A stretch of 64,000 bases of DNA from Thalassotalea euphylliae (lineage in GTDB: Bacteria; Pseudomonadota; Gammaproteobacteria; Enterobacterales; Alteromonadaceae). Every line of letters begins with the position of its first letter. Positions within the stretch are counted from its first letter, which is position 1. Shown one piece after another: positions 38,623-47,108 of the stretch. The DNA is taken from assembly GCF_003390395.1 (NCBI RefSeq), contig NZ_QUOV01000001.1, positions 620,001 to 684,000 of the forward strand. Reading direction: 5' to 3'. Under the pieces are notes generated by a model. That model ran no database searches and was not told the origin of the DNA. It saw only the letters and a program-made list of their open reading frames with translations. Position numbers and translations under genes: made by a program.

Positions 38623-39486
38623 ATGAGCGAGGAAAGACTATTCATTTTTGGGATTAAGCTGTTGAGCAAATGTTTTCCCGAATATGCTTACGGACTAGTT
38701 AAGCGCAAATTACTCACCCCACGCTCTTCAAGCGTGCGTTGGACTAAGGAGAGCAAGCGAAAATTATATCGTACTAAATATGGTTGTATTCGCACTTACA
38801 CTACCGGCGATAACAACAGTAGAGGCGAAAGCCAAGGTGACACAGAGAGTCCGTATATATGGTTAGTGCACGGTTGGGGGAATGCGCATCAGTTTACTCC
38901 GCTTATAAAACGCTTGGTTAAGCAGGGCTATACTTGCATCGCCATTGAATTTTTACCAGAGCGAGGTGGTCATAGCAAAACCGGACATAACCATAGTCAA
39001 AGCCGAAGCGAGCAATTTGTCTCTCTACCCAATTGGAGTAATGCGCTTGATATTGCATCACGTTATTTGCCAGCACCATCACATGTGATTACGCAAGGAG
39101 TTGGTACCTCAATTGTCGGCAACAGCATGTGGTTTTCCCGCTATCAAGGCAAATTAACCTTGGTTTCGCCAGTACTTGATTTCTACCAAAGGTTACAGCA
39201 GTTTATTCGTGAAAACCGCCTACCGAGTATGTTGCTTGCACGCATGGAAAAAGAGGTGTTCATCAACGATAGAGTGCGTTTGAAGGCGCTTTCAGTGACA
39301 CGAGCAATAGATAATTTTGCTGGTCAACTTGCGGTGTTTTACAGTCAGGTAGATGGCACTTCAACGGTTGATGAAATTCACGCGCTAGCACCTCGCAATA
39401 ATCGAAAAATCGTTGAATTTAAGGGTTCATGCACCAATCGTATGATTAATAGCCGATCGTTATTCTCGAATGTTAGCGAATATTAG
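38623..39486 (+). CDS. alpha/beta hydrolase-fold protein with degenerate nucleophile elbow
   Basis: 287 residues from ATG 38623 (AGGA 6 nt upstream; GTG 38620 is the codon before). The strand and oxyanion region IWLVHGWGNAHQFTPLI and TCIAIEFLPERGGHSK are those of an alpha/beta hydrolase. Where the nucleophile elbow GxSxG should be, the sequence reads TQGVGTSIVG, with Gly at the Ser position. The expected late His is also not obvious. It may be inactive as an esterase, or the adjacent Thr/Ser may serve. Its last codons run into a 20-bp tandem repeat. Confidence 0.75.
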   Translation: MSEERLFIFGIKLLSKCFPEYAYGLVKRKLLTPRSSSVRWTKESKRKLYRTKYGCIRTYTTGDNNSRGESQGDTESPYIWLVHGWGNAHQFTPLIKRLVKQGYTCIAIEFLPERGGHSKTGHNHSQSRSEQFVSLPNWSNALDIASRYLPAPSHVITQGVGTSIVGNSMWFSRYQGKLTLVSPVLDFYQRLQQFIRENRLPSMLLARMEKEVFINDRVRLKALSVTRAIDNFAGQLAVFYSQVDGTSTVDEIHALAPRNNRKIVEFKGSCTNRMINSRSLFSNVSEY

Positions 39487-39511
39487 TGAACGTTAGCGAC
39501 TATTGGCTAAC
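39472..39511 (+). repeat. 20-bp imperfect tandem repeat at the end of the hydrolase gene
   Basis: Two 20-bp units starting GTTAGCGA (16 of 20 bases shared) span the stop codon. A third, weaker copy (GCGAACATTAACGAAC) follows at 39516. Confidence 0.5.
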
Positions 39512-39664
39512 ACCTGCGAACATTAACGAACAAGCGCCAAGCCAGCCAGTTAATCGATTTCACGGATATTAATAGCGGTAACCAGCTATAAAGCAAGCGT
39601 GAGTGTTTTTGTGCCTGCAGCAAGCTGCGCACAGCAGAGCAATACCTCATCTTTGGCCACTTAG

Positions 39665-39868
39665 CTCATTCGACTTATGTGGTATCAGGTAGGCGAAGCA
39701 TTTGCAACAGGCCAGCTTAAGCGAATACTAACTGACTTTGAGGAAGATGATTTACCTGTATCCATTGTTCATGTTGAAGGGCGTCAAGCCAACGCCAAAA
39801 TTTGGACTTTTATTGATTTGGCGGCCGAGCCATGGCGTGCTAACCCATATCTTCAAGGTGAGGTTTAA
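39665..39868 (+). pseudogene. C-terminal fragment of a LysR-family regulator
   Basis: The frame after the stop at 39662 encodes about 67 residues: LIRLMWYQVGEAFATGQLK, then a DLPVSIVHVEGRQANAK block and FIDLAAEPWRANPYL. This matches the last 60-70 residues of the LysR substrate-binding domain (ALASGxLxxLL, P(V/I)xxVxxxGRxxxxKVRxFIDF). No DNA-binding domain or first subdomain is found upstream in any plus-strand frame, so it is a decayed remnant. Substitutions such as KIWTF for the usual KVRxF support decay. Confidence 0.7.
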
Positions 39869-39962
39869 CAAAGTTCAACCCCCTCCTAAATTTTTGTCTT
39901 TATTGCCATTTTTCAATAGTAGAACACATGTAAAGGATTTCTTTATCGGTTAATTCTACATT

Positions 39963-39976
39963 GGTATAGCTCGTGC
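39963..39976 (+). promoter_or_regulatory. candidate sigma-54 (RpoN) promoter of the flagellin gene
   Basis: TTGGTATAGCTCGTGCTT has GG at 39963-39964 and GC at 39975-39976 with exactly 10 nt between them, the invariant -24/-12 spacing. It starts about 100 bp before the flagellin ATG. A single 14-nt match can occur by chance. Confidence 0.5.
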
Positions 39977-40065
39977 TTTACCAGCATTACTTAGATTTCT
40001 GTCAATTTTTTGAATCGTTTTGAAAAGGTAATGCAACTTGGACTCGGCATAGGGTTTAGTGACTG

Positions 40066-41466
40066 ATGTTTGTTAATACCAACACGTCAGCACTCAACGC
40101 TATCAATCAGCTTAACACTAATGCTAATCGGCTAGAAAAAAGCTATGAAGCGCTTTCATCGGGGAAGAGAATAAACTCTGCCGCCGACGATGCTGCTGGT
40201 TTGCAGATCTCTGTACGGCTTACCGCCCAGTCGAATGCATTAACACGCATTGAGCAAAATATTAACGATGGCATTAGTTATGCGCAGGTGGCTGAAGGTG
40301 CGTTGGCTGAGGTGTCAAATATGGCACAACGCATGTACCAATTAGCAATTCAAGCGGCAAATGGCTCGCTTACGACAACCGATAAGCAAGCACTAGATGT
40401 TGAATTTCAAGGGTTAAAGCAAGAAATAAATCGCATCGCTAACGAAACCGAAATTTTTGGCAGATTCCCGCTACTTGGTGGTGACAACGTACCTTCGCTC
40501 GGGGATATTTTTCCCATCAGTGGGGGAAGTGGTACGTTTAGCTCTGGTATCCGTTCGTTTGCTGCAATCCCTGCTGGCTCTAACAATATCAGCTTAACAC
40601 TTGATTCACTTGGATTAGATGATGACATCCAAATATTTACACAGGATGGTAGGCATTTGGTGGGTACCGATTTAAATGATAATAGCTGGCAAAATAACGC
40701 TGACAATATCCCTATTAGTACACCGCAAGATGTCGAAAATAATTTATTTACCCCGCCAAACGGTTTCCCCCCAGGCGCGAGTTATGACGCGAGTAATTTA
40801 AACTCAGGTGGGCCCGTTTACTCGCCTAGCGCGGCGAACAGTACTAGCTACAATGGTATGACGATAAGCTTTGGCGGAGACGGTGATCGTACTTCTCCCG
40901 CTGATGGAAATAATGATGGTGTTAATACCGGAGGAACGCTTATTGAAGCGGTTCATATTGATACCACGACAGAGCCGCTCTATGTGGCGGTAGTCGGTAG
41001 CGGGAGTTTTGACCTCACCGTGAATTATAGCAACCTAGGGAACACGGTTAATAACGATGAGCCGTTTAAAGTGTTTGTCGCGACCACACCTGACGGAAAC
41101 AATGACGATTTTATTGATATCGAAAAAACTGCCAGTTCATCGGTTGATTTGGGCATAGCCCCCTTAACCATTGCCAGTGCATCAGGTGCTCAAACAGCAA
41201 TTAGCGCGCTGCAAAATGCGTTAAACACGATTGCTGGCTATCGCAGTGAATACGGTGCGTCGATAAACGTGTTGTCGAGCGCCGCTCGAACTTCAATGAA
41301 TTCACATGAGAATATTGTTGCCGCCACTTCTCGCATTCAAGATACCGACTATGCCAGCGAAACGGCAAAATTAGCCAGAGAGCAAGTTTTGCAACAAGCA
41401 TCACAATCGATTTTGTCGCAAGCTAATATCCAGCCAGAATTAGCGCTGTCACTGCTTAATCAATAA
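40066..41466 (+). CDS. flagellin
   Basis: 466 residues. The N-terminal D0/D1 region (1-140) has MFVNTNTSALNAINQL, the SSGKRINSAADDAAGLQIS signature and DGISYAQVAEGALAEV. The C-terminal D0 region has INVLSSAARTSMNSHENI and ends QANIQPELALSLLNQ. The middle (about 145-385) is variable, Gly/Asn/Asp-rich and surface-exposed. Other flagellar genes are absent nearby, so it is a detached filament gene. A sigma-54-like promoter upstream suggests it belongs to the flagellar hierarchy. Confidence 0.96.
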   Translation: MFVNTNTSALNAINQLNTNANRLEKSYEALSSGKRINSAADDAAGLQISVRLTAQSNALTRIEQNINDGISYAQVAEGALAEVSNMAQRMYQLAIQAANGSLTTTDKQALDVEFQGLKQEINRIANETEIFGRFPLLGGDNVPSLGDIFPISGGSGTFSSGIRSFAAIPAGSNNISLTLDSLGLDDDIQIFTQDGRHLVGTDLNDNSWQNNADNIPISTPQDVENNLFTPPNGFPPGASYDASNLNSGGPVYSPSAANSTSYNGMTISFGGDGDRTSPADGNNDGVNTGGTLIEAVHIDTTTEPLYVAVVGSGSFDLTVNYSNLGNTVNNDEPFKVFVATTPDGNNDDFIDIEKTASSSVDLGIAPLTIASASGAQTAISALQNALNTIAGYRSEYGASINVLSSAARTSMNSHENIVAATSRIQDTDYASETAKLAREQVLQQASQSILSQANIQPELALSLLNQ

Positions 41467-41735
41467 ACGAGTCAATAAACGAATCCGTACGCGAATAAAT
41501 AACTGAAAATAGTTGGTTTTTATTTGTAAAACCAAGGCTTTCTACCAATATTATTCTTTCTTTTCTCCACCATTTATTTCCTCGTTAGAAAGCATTAGCC
41601 GATAGCGATTGCAGCGCGAGCAAACCAAACGCTTGCCGTTACTTGCTAACAATTGCATTAACATTTGTTAATGACCCTAGTTTCAATAACACTCAGTATG
41701 TTTCTTAAAATATTAAAAAGAAACGGGGAGAGTTC

Positions 41736-43511
41736 ATGTCACATTCCGCATCACCAGCACCGATTGATATGCCAAGCGTTTATCATTTATTGCAACACGT
41801 TTGTCAGCAGCAGCCTAACGCTAAAGCATTCACCTTAATTAAACAGTTAGCGTCAGAGCTAGTCGACGAAACCGTTAGTTATCAAACATTTCTTGATAAT
41901 CTGCATCGCACCGTCAGATTAATTCGTCATCATGTTGGCCTCTCTGAAGACAGCAGTGAGCGCCCTGTGGTTTCTTTCTTACTGCCGAATATTTCCGAAG
42001 CTCAATATATTCTATGGGCAGCGGAAAGTTGTGGCATTGCTAACCCGCTAAACCCACTGCTAAGTGTTGATGCACTCACCGTGTTAATGGACAAAGCAGA
42101 AACCGATATTATTTTCGCATTAGGGCCAAACCCTCGAACGGACTTTTGGCAAAAGGCACAAGCTGCCGCCGCAAAATCTGCTCGCGATATTAAACTCGTC
42201 CCCGTGGTTTTTCCTGCTGATGAAGCCCCAGCATTTAGTGCTCAGCTAAGCGATTTTGATGCGGCTGTGTTACCTCAGCATTGGCTGCCAATACAAACTG
42301 ATGTTGCGGCCTATTTTCATACCGGTGGAACAACCGGCTCGCCTAAGTTGGTAGTACAAAGCCAAGCAAACCATTTAGCTACAGCCAACGCTTTTGTTGA
42401 AGCGATGCAAGCAAGTGAAAAAGACACGTTAATTAATGGTTTACCGGTATTTCATGTTGCCGGCGCACTCGTGCTTGGCCTCGGCGGTTTGGCGGCCGGT
42501 ATTCATACTGTGTTTCCGACCATGGCTGGATTTAGAGATCCGCAAGTTATCAAACAATACTGGCAGTTGGTTGAGCGTTATCAAGCAACGCTAGGTGGTG
42601 CAATCCCAACCTCTGTTGCAGCGCTAACTAGCGTGCCAATCGACAGCGATATTAGCTCTTTACGCTACTTACTTTCAGGAGGTGCTTCACTGCCAGAGAG
42701 TGTTGGACAAGACATCACTAAACTGACTGGCCTTGAGCTTTATCAAATCTATGGTATGACCGAAACGTCAGGCGTTATTGCCATGCCGCATTTAGATGCA
42801 CCCTCTAAGTTGTTGAGCGCAGGCTACAAAGCGGCTGGAATGGAAATTGCCATTGATGAGCTAGCACCTGATTCAGATGGTGTCGGCGAGATATGTGTAC
42901 GCGGCCCTATGGTTTTTGAAAACTACCTTGGCGTTTCGGAATCTCCACTCACTGACGGTTGGTTTAGAACCGGTGATTTGGGGTATTTAGACGACGAAGG
43001 CAGTTTATTTATTACTGGCCGTTCTAAAGATTTGATTATTCGCAGTGGGCATAATATTGACCCTGTGGTGATTGAAAGTTGTTTAGAGGAGCACCCAGCG
43101 GTGTCACTGGCAGCAGCCGTAAGTAAACCAGATGCCTATGCTGGTGAATTGCCTGTGGTATACGTGCAATTGCATGAGGGAGCAGATGTCAGTATTGAGG
43201 AATTAATGGCCCATGCTAAAGAACATATTGATGAGCCACCGGCACAGCCAAAGGCGATTACTTTGCTTGATGCATTACCACTAACGGCAGTGGGTAAAAT
43301 TCAAAAAACGGAATTGCGCGCTCTAGCTGCTGCATCAGCGGTAAAAGAGCAGTTGGCAGAGCAAGAGCCGAGTGTTGCTGTTGATATTACGGCGAAAATG
43401 CTGAGCTGCGGTAAAGTGTCGTTAGATCTTTCAACATCTGAGTCTAGCGAGTCTTTAGCCCAAACATGTCATCATTTAGCGGAAAGCTTAAATCTTGAAA
43501 TTAACCTTTAA
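41736..43511 (+). CDS. AMP-dependent acyl-CoA synthetase/ligase
   Basis: 591 residues with GGGGAGAG about 6 nt before the ATG. The ANL-superfamily core motifs are present: the P-loop-like YFHTGGTTGSPKLV near 196-209, YGMTETSG near 342, GWFRTGDLGYLD near 409, and the hinge/Lys region LTAVGKIQKTEL near 522 with the catalytic Lys. It activates an acid as acyl-AMP and joins it to CoA (or to another acceptor). A tail of about 60 residues beyond the usual end is unassigned. The specific acid cannot be predicted; a fatty or aromatic acid is possible. Confidence 0.9.
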   Translation: MSHSASPAPIDMPSVYHLLQHVCQQQPNAKAFTLIKQLASELVDETVSYQTFLDNLHRTVRLIRHHVGLSEDSSERPVVSFLLPNISEAQYILWAAESCGIANPLNPLLSVDALTVLMDKAETDIIFALGPNPRTDFWQKAQAAAAKSARDIKLVPVVFPADEAPAFSAQLSDFDAAVLPQHWLPIQTDVAAYFHTGGTTGSPKLVVQSQANHLATANAFVEAMQASEKDTLINGLPVFHVAGALVLGLGGLAAGIHTVFPTMAGFRDPQVIKQYWQLVERYQATLGGAIPTSVAALTSVPIDSDISSLRYLLSGGASLPESVGQDITKLTGLELYQIYGMTETSGVIAMPHLDAPSKLLSAGYKAAGMEIAIDELAPDSDGVGEICVRGPMVFENYLGVSESPLTDGWFRTGDLGYLDDEGSLFITGRSKDLIIRSGHNIDPVVIESCLEEHPAVSLAAAVSKPDAYAGELPVVYVQLHEGADVSIEELMAHAKEHIDEPPAQPKAITLLDALPLTAVGKIQKTELRALAAASAVKEQLAEQEPSVAVDITAKMLSCGKVSLDLSTSESSESLAQTCHHLAESLNLEINL

Positions 43512-43554
43512 GTTACTTGAGGTTTAAAACATAAAGGCTAAACGTTAAAGGCAT

Positions 43555-43585
43555 AAAAATAGCGCATTAATTTGCGCTATTTTTA
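43555..43585. terminator. bidirectional terminator overlapping the crp-like gene end
   Basis: AAAAATAGCGCA/TGCGCTATTTTT inverted repeat between convergent genes. Its right arm encodes the last codons of the Crp-like protein. Confidence 0.85.
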
Positions 43586-44199
43586 CGTTTAAGACGTGAT
43601 AGGGAAACCGCATCCATACTCAGGTATGAGGCAATGTGATATTGCGGAATTTGCCTGTCAATTAGCCAAGCTTCATTTGCCATCAGCCATTGATACCGCT
43701 CTTCTGCATTGCCCGTTAGCAAAATTCCTTCACGTTGCTCATTTCTGGTAAATAACTTAATCGTGAGATTGTTTAGAAATCCCATAATTTTCGGGTGTGC
43801 TTTGATCAGGCGATTAAAGTCATCAATTGCGATTTTATATAGCGTGCAAGGCTCAATTGCTTCAACGGTAAATTGACTGGGTGAGTCAGTTAAATAGGCT
43901 GACAACGAGCCAATTGGGTCGCCTTCTTTAAAAAACGCTTTATTCCACTCTTTGCCGTCAGGAGAAATATAAAAAAAGCGCACCACACCTTGCTTGATAA
44001 TATAAAAGTGGGTTTGCTTTTCGCCAGCTGATAGCACTTGTTCACCCGCTGCTATGGTCACCGGCTTGGTGATTGCGTGCCAAGCCTCCCATAAACTGTC
44101 ATCCATAGTGACAATAGGGCTAAGCAGTTGTTTCAAGGCTTGGTACGGCATAGTAATAGACTGGTTAAATGATTGTGATGTATTGAAAAGTTTCAACAA
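43567..44199 (-). CDS. Crp/Fnr-family transcriptional regulator
   Basis: 210 residues. An N-terminal cyclic-nucleotide-binding-like beta barrel (about 35-140; GEKQTHFYIIKQGVVRFFY, GDPIGSLSAYL) leads through a long dimer helix to a short C-terminal helix-turn-helix (IPQYHIASYLSMDAVSLSRLKR). The ligand-binding Arg and Glu of true CAP are not evident, nor are Fnr cysteines, so it probably senses something else or is ligand-independent. Internal ATG at codon 17 is an alternative start. Targets are unknown. Confidence 0.88.
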   Translation of the reverse strand: MLKLFNTSQSFNQSITMPYQALKQLLSPIVTMDDSLWEAWHAITKPVTIAAGEQVLSAGEKQTHFYIIKQGVVRFFYISPDGKEWNKAFFKEGDPIGSLSAYLTDSPSQFTVEAIEPCTLYKIAIDDFNRLIKAHPKIMGFLNNLTIKLFTRNEQREGILLTGNAEERYQWLMANEAWLIDRQIPQYHIASYLSMDAVSLSRLKRKNSAN

Positions 44200-44374
44200 A
44201 ACGAGAACCTAACCTCTAGTCTAACAAACTCATATTCGATGAAGAACACTTTTTGATGAGCTTGGCATAAGGTTCGGGTTTATCAAAAATCCTATAAAAT
44301 GCGGCTTTGAGATGCTGTTAACAATTGCCTAAAGGCCGCATTCTTATAAGATTCAACTTGTTGATGGTGAGTGG

Positions 44375-44394
44375 CTAGGGCGTGTTGATCTTTC
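44375..44394 (+). repeat. left terminal inverted repeat
   Basis: 20 bp, perfectly complementary to 44687-44706. Confidence 0.9.
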
Positions 44395-44686
44395 AGGGTT
44401 GTTTTTGCAGCAGTCTGTTTGGGTTTTATACAAGGCGGCACTTGTGCAGTGTAGTCATTCTCCATAAATAAGTGCCAACACAGTAGAAAATTCAAACAGA
44501 CGCTGCCCCTTTATTTTATGTTGAGGGGGTTCATCTAAACGCTTCCTGCTCATTGTTGCTCGATTTTTACATACGACGGCATGGATGTAGGAGGTAGAGC
44601 GACTCAGGAGACAAAGCCGAGAACGACTATGCGACAAAGCGAGCGCCGCGATCAGAAAGCGTTTAGATTGAACAAAATTCAATCTC

Positions 44687-44706
44687 GAAAGATCAACACG
44701 CCCTAG
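44687..44706 (-). repeat. right terminal inverted repeat
   Basis: 20 bp, perfectly complementary to 44375-44394; lies directly against the 3' end of cynS. Confidence 0.9.
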
Positions 44707-44710
44707 TTGT

Positions 44711-45160
44711 TTAATAGGTTTTATACGGCAGGAATTTGCCCGATAAAACAACATTGACACGATCGCCAGCAGGGTTTTCTTCCCGTTGAATATCCATCGA
44801 AAAGTCAATCGCGCTCATAATACCGTCGCCAAACTCTTCATGAATAAGTTCTTTAATGGTACTGCCATAAACATTAACGACTTCATACCAGCGATAGATT
44901 AAAGGGTCTGTTGGTAAAGCCGTTGGCAAAGATCCCTTGTAAGGAACAATTTGCAGCCAAGCAATGGCTTCGTCACTTAGCCCGAATATCTCACCTACTT
45001 GCTCTGCTTGCGCTTTGGTAAAGGTCATTTGTCCTAAGCATGCTGCGGTTGTCCATTCTTTCGAAAGGCCTATCGCAGCCGCTACATCGCTCCATTTGAT
45101 GTTAGTTTGCACTTTGTGCGCGACTATCATTGCGGTAACTTCTTCTCTACTTGTGATCAT
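44711..45160 (-). CDS. cynS: cyanate hydratase (cyanase)
   Basis: 149 residues, close to the 156 of E. coli CynS. The N-terminal helical DNA-binding-like domain is followed by the conserved PTDPLIYRWYEVVNVYG and FGDGIMSAIDF blocks. The catalytic triad corresponds to Arg90, Glu93 and Ser116, with the same spacing as Arg96/Glu99/Ser122 in E. coli. The decamer converts cyanate plus bicarbonate to ammonia and CO2. It is the third gene after a formate/nitrite-type channel and a kinase/phosphatase, so it probably serves nitrogen acquisition rather than a cyn operon of its own. The inverted-repeat element abuts its 3' end. Confidence 0.97.
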   Translation of the reverse strand: MITSREEVTAMIVAHKVQTNIKWSDVAAAIGLSKEWTTAACLGQMTFTKAQAEQVGEIFGLSDEAIAWLQIVPYKGSLPTALPTDPLIYRWYEVVNVYGSTIKELIHEEFGDGIMSAIDFSMDIQREENPAGDRVNVVLSGKFLPYKTY

Positions 45161-45208
45161 TTTACTTTCCTCATTTTTATTAATATTTAATGTGAAACTG
45201 GTTCGAGC

Positions 45209-47002
45209 TTAGCGGGTGAGTTGCTCAATATAGATAAGCAAGCCAAAGACACTCGTTGCCAAAATAAATGACAACCCTTTCCAAAATTTCAGTGGATTGC
45301 GCTCTATCAGCGGTGCACGCGCTTGACGCATAAATTGAGGGTTAGGGTTACTCAGGTCATGGATAAATTCTGAGAGCTGTTCGTAGCGCTTTTCTGGCGT
45401 CGGTTGCAGTGCTTTGCGCAAAGCGTAATCAACCCAAGCCGGAATAGCGCGCTTGTCGTCAAGTACGCTTTGGTACACTAAGCGCCTCTGCGCGGCGTGC
45501 GTGTCGAGTTTGGCAACTTGCGTACCATAGGCAAAACGGTTGCTTAACATGTGATAAGCAATCATGGCTAACGAAAATTGATCGCTAAGTGCACTGACTG
45601 GCTCGCCTACAAAATATTCTGGTGCCATATACAAAGCGGTACCTTGCATATCATCTTTTTGCCTTGCTGATTTTGCTTCAACAATGCCAGCGACTCTAAC
45701 GCCACCAAAGTCGATGATTTTCACCGTCCCTGTGTGATCTATCATAATGTTTTCAGGGCGGAGGTCTTGGTGCAGAATTTCAAGGCGATGTAATGCCATT
45801 AAACCCTTAGCAATTTGCTCAATAATCTCGCGTACATTCGCTAAGTTTGGAGTTGGGTGGTCAATCAGCCATTGGCTTAATGTCACCCCTTCAATGTACT
45901 CAGATACGGTATAAAGGTAGTTGCGTGAACGTTGTTGCAATTGTGCTTTCATGACATAAGCACTGTTGATGCGCCGAGCAACCCATTCTTCCATTAAAAA
46001 TCGCTCAAGATATTCAGCGTTTTCTCTAAGCTCGAACGAGGGAATTTTAATTGTGCATTGCTGGCCTGTTTCAATGTCTTTGGCTAAATAAACGTGGCTG
46101 CGGCTGCTGGCGTAGGTTTCTCGCATGATCAAATAGCCATCAAACTCTTGCCTTGGTGATAGCAAAGGAGGAAGTTGCAGCTCATCAAGCTGAGCCTGCA
46201 TCATTGAGGTAAGTTTTTGCGGCAGTTGTTCTACTTTGACAATCTGTACCGTGATGTTGTCGTCGCTGCCATTGGCAAGTGCTTGCTGGCCAATAGCATT
46301 TGCCGCTTGTGGTAAATCGTTTTTATGCTCAGCAAGGTGGCAGAGGATCGACTCGGTACTGCAATACTCAAATATGCCATCAGTACAAAGCAAAAATATA
46401 TCGTCAACGGCTAATTCAAGTGCTTGGTAATCTAGCGCTAATGAGTGGTTAATACCTAACGCTTTGCTTAAATAGCTTTGTTCGCTAGAGAGCCAGCCAC
46501 GGTGATCTTTGGTCAACTGCTCTAATGCTTGGCCTCTAATGCGGTAAATTCTGCTATCGCCAATGTGAAATACGTGCGCGGTTGAGGCTTTAAATACAAT
46601 GCCACTGAAGGTACAAACCAATCCTTTATCGGGATTTAATCGATATTCTCTTTGCTGATTTTGTGCGTGAAGCCAGCCGTTAATTGAGGCAAGTACTTTA
46701 AGACCAGCAGTTTTCACCGACCACGCGTCAGACGTACAAAAGTAGTCATGAAGAAAGGTTTTTACCGCTGTTTCACTGGCAATGTGGCTAACATCGCTAG
46801 AGCTAATACCGTCAGCAAGTGCAACGGCATTGCCCTTTAAACTTAGCTGTGGCTCTGGTGATTGAATAGCACCGTGAAAATCTTGGTTTATGGGTTTAGG
46901 GCCACTATCGCTAAACTCCCCTATGGCTAGGCGAAGACTAACGTTTGACTGAATGTCTAACGAATTGCCTAATAGAGTGCTTGATTGCTCAAAGGTACTC
47001 AC
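45209..47002 (-). CDS. fused PP2C phosphatase / Ser-Thr protein kinase with C-terminal membrane anchor
   Basis: 597 residues. Residues about 20-255 are a PP2C phosphatase: ALADGISSS, GDSRIYR, LLCTDGIFEY and GSDDNITVQ supply the metal-binding Asp residues. Residues about 285-550 are a Hanks-type kinase: the TIKIP Lys, HQDLRPENI catalytic loop (Arg of HRD replaced by Gln), DFGG and MAPEYF. A membrane helix lies at about 572-590. Such fusions occur in nitrate/nitrite assimilation clusters, for example PA1782 between nirB and nasA in Pseudomonas aeruginosa (from memory). Here it sits between the channel gene and cynS. Its substrate is unknown. Confidence 0.92.
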   Translation of the reverse strand: MSTFEQSSTLLGNSLDIQSNVSLRLAIGEFSDSGPKPINQDFHGAIQSPEPQLSLKGNAVALADGISSSDVSHIASETAVKTFLHDYFCTSDAWSVKTAGLKVLASINGWLHAQNQQREYRLNPDKGLVCTFSGIVFKASTAHVFHIGDSRIYRIRGQALEQLTKDHRGWLSSEQSYLSKALGINHSLALDYQALELAVDDIFLLCTDGIFEYCSTESILCHLAEHKNDLPQAANAIGQQALANGSDDNITVQIVKVEQLPQKLTSMMQAQLDELQLPPLLSPRQEFDGYLIMRETYASSRSHVYLAKDIETGQQCTIKIPSFELRENAEYLERFLMEEWVARRINSAYVMKAQLQQRSRNYLYTVSEYIEGVTLSQWLIDHPTPNLANVREIIEQIAKGLMALHRLEILHQDLRPENIMIDHTGTVKIIDFGGVRVAGIVEAKSARQKDDMQGTALYMAPEYFVGEPVSALSDQFSLAMIAYHMLSNRFAYGTQVAKLDTHAAQRRLVYQSVLDDKRAIPAWVDYALRKALQPTPEKRYEQLSEFIHDLSNPNPQFMRQARAPLIERNPLKFWKGLSFILATSVFGLLIYIEQLTR

Positions 47003-47108
47003 TGCGACACCTTAGATTGTTTGGGGGCTAAGTGATATCTGAAGCCGTGAATAAGTGCCAATTCACTCGTTCACCGCTTCAGTATTCACACAAGTTTGCG
47101 ATCTTGTG

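Larger units (their letters stand above)
39487..40065. other. intergenic region with LysR remnant and flagellin promoter
   Basis: 579 bp containing the LysR C-terminal fragment (39665-39868) and a sigma-54-like promoter (39963-39976). Nothing else is recognised. Confidence 0.5.
44375..44706. mobile_element. 332-bp non-autonomous element with 20-bp terminal inverted repeats (MITE-like)
   Basis: The ends are a perfect 20-bp inverted repeat: CTAGGGCGTGTTGATCTTTC at 44375 and its exact complement at 44687-44706. TA (within CTA...TAG) could be the target duplication. Inside are a 12-bp inverted pair ATCTAAACGCTT (44533) / AAGCGTTTAGAT (44657) and a subterminal hairpin GATTGAA/TTCAATC (44666-44684). 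No intact transposase fits. On the minus strand an open frame ending at 44455 crosses it; it may be a decayed coding relic. The element stops 4 bp from the cynS stop codon. Confidence 0.65.
44200..44710. other. intergenic region filled by an inverted-repeat element
   Basis: 511 bp between the Crp-like gene and cynS. Most of it (44375-44706) is the inverted-repeat element. The remaining 175 bp hold the Crp-like promoter region and nothing else recognised. Confidence 0.6.

Noticed and set aside
41513..41535. TTGGTTTT/AAAACCAA hairpin after the flagellin gene as a terminator
   Set aside because: Stem is AT-rich and no T-run follows, so it is too weak to call.
44455..44808. 117-codon minus-strand frame across cynS and the inverted-repeat element
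   Set aside because: Its first third is cynS in the wrong frame and the rest lies in the element; at best a relic, not a gene.
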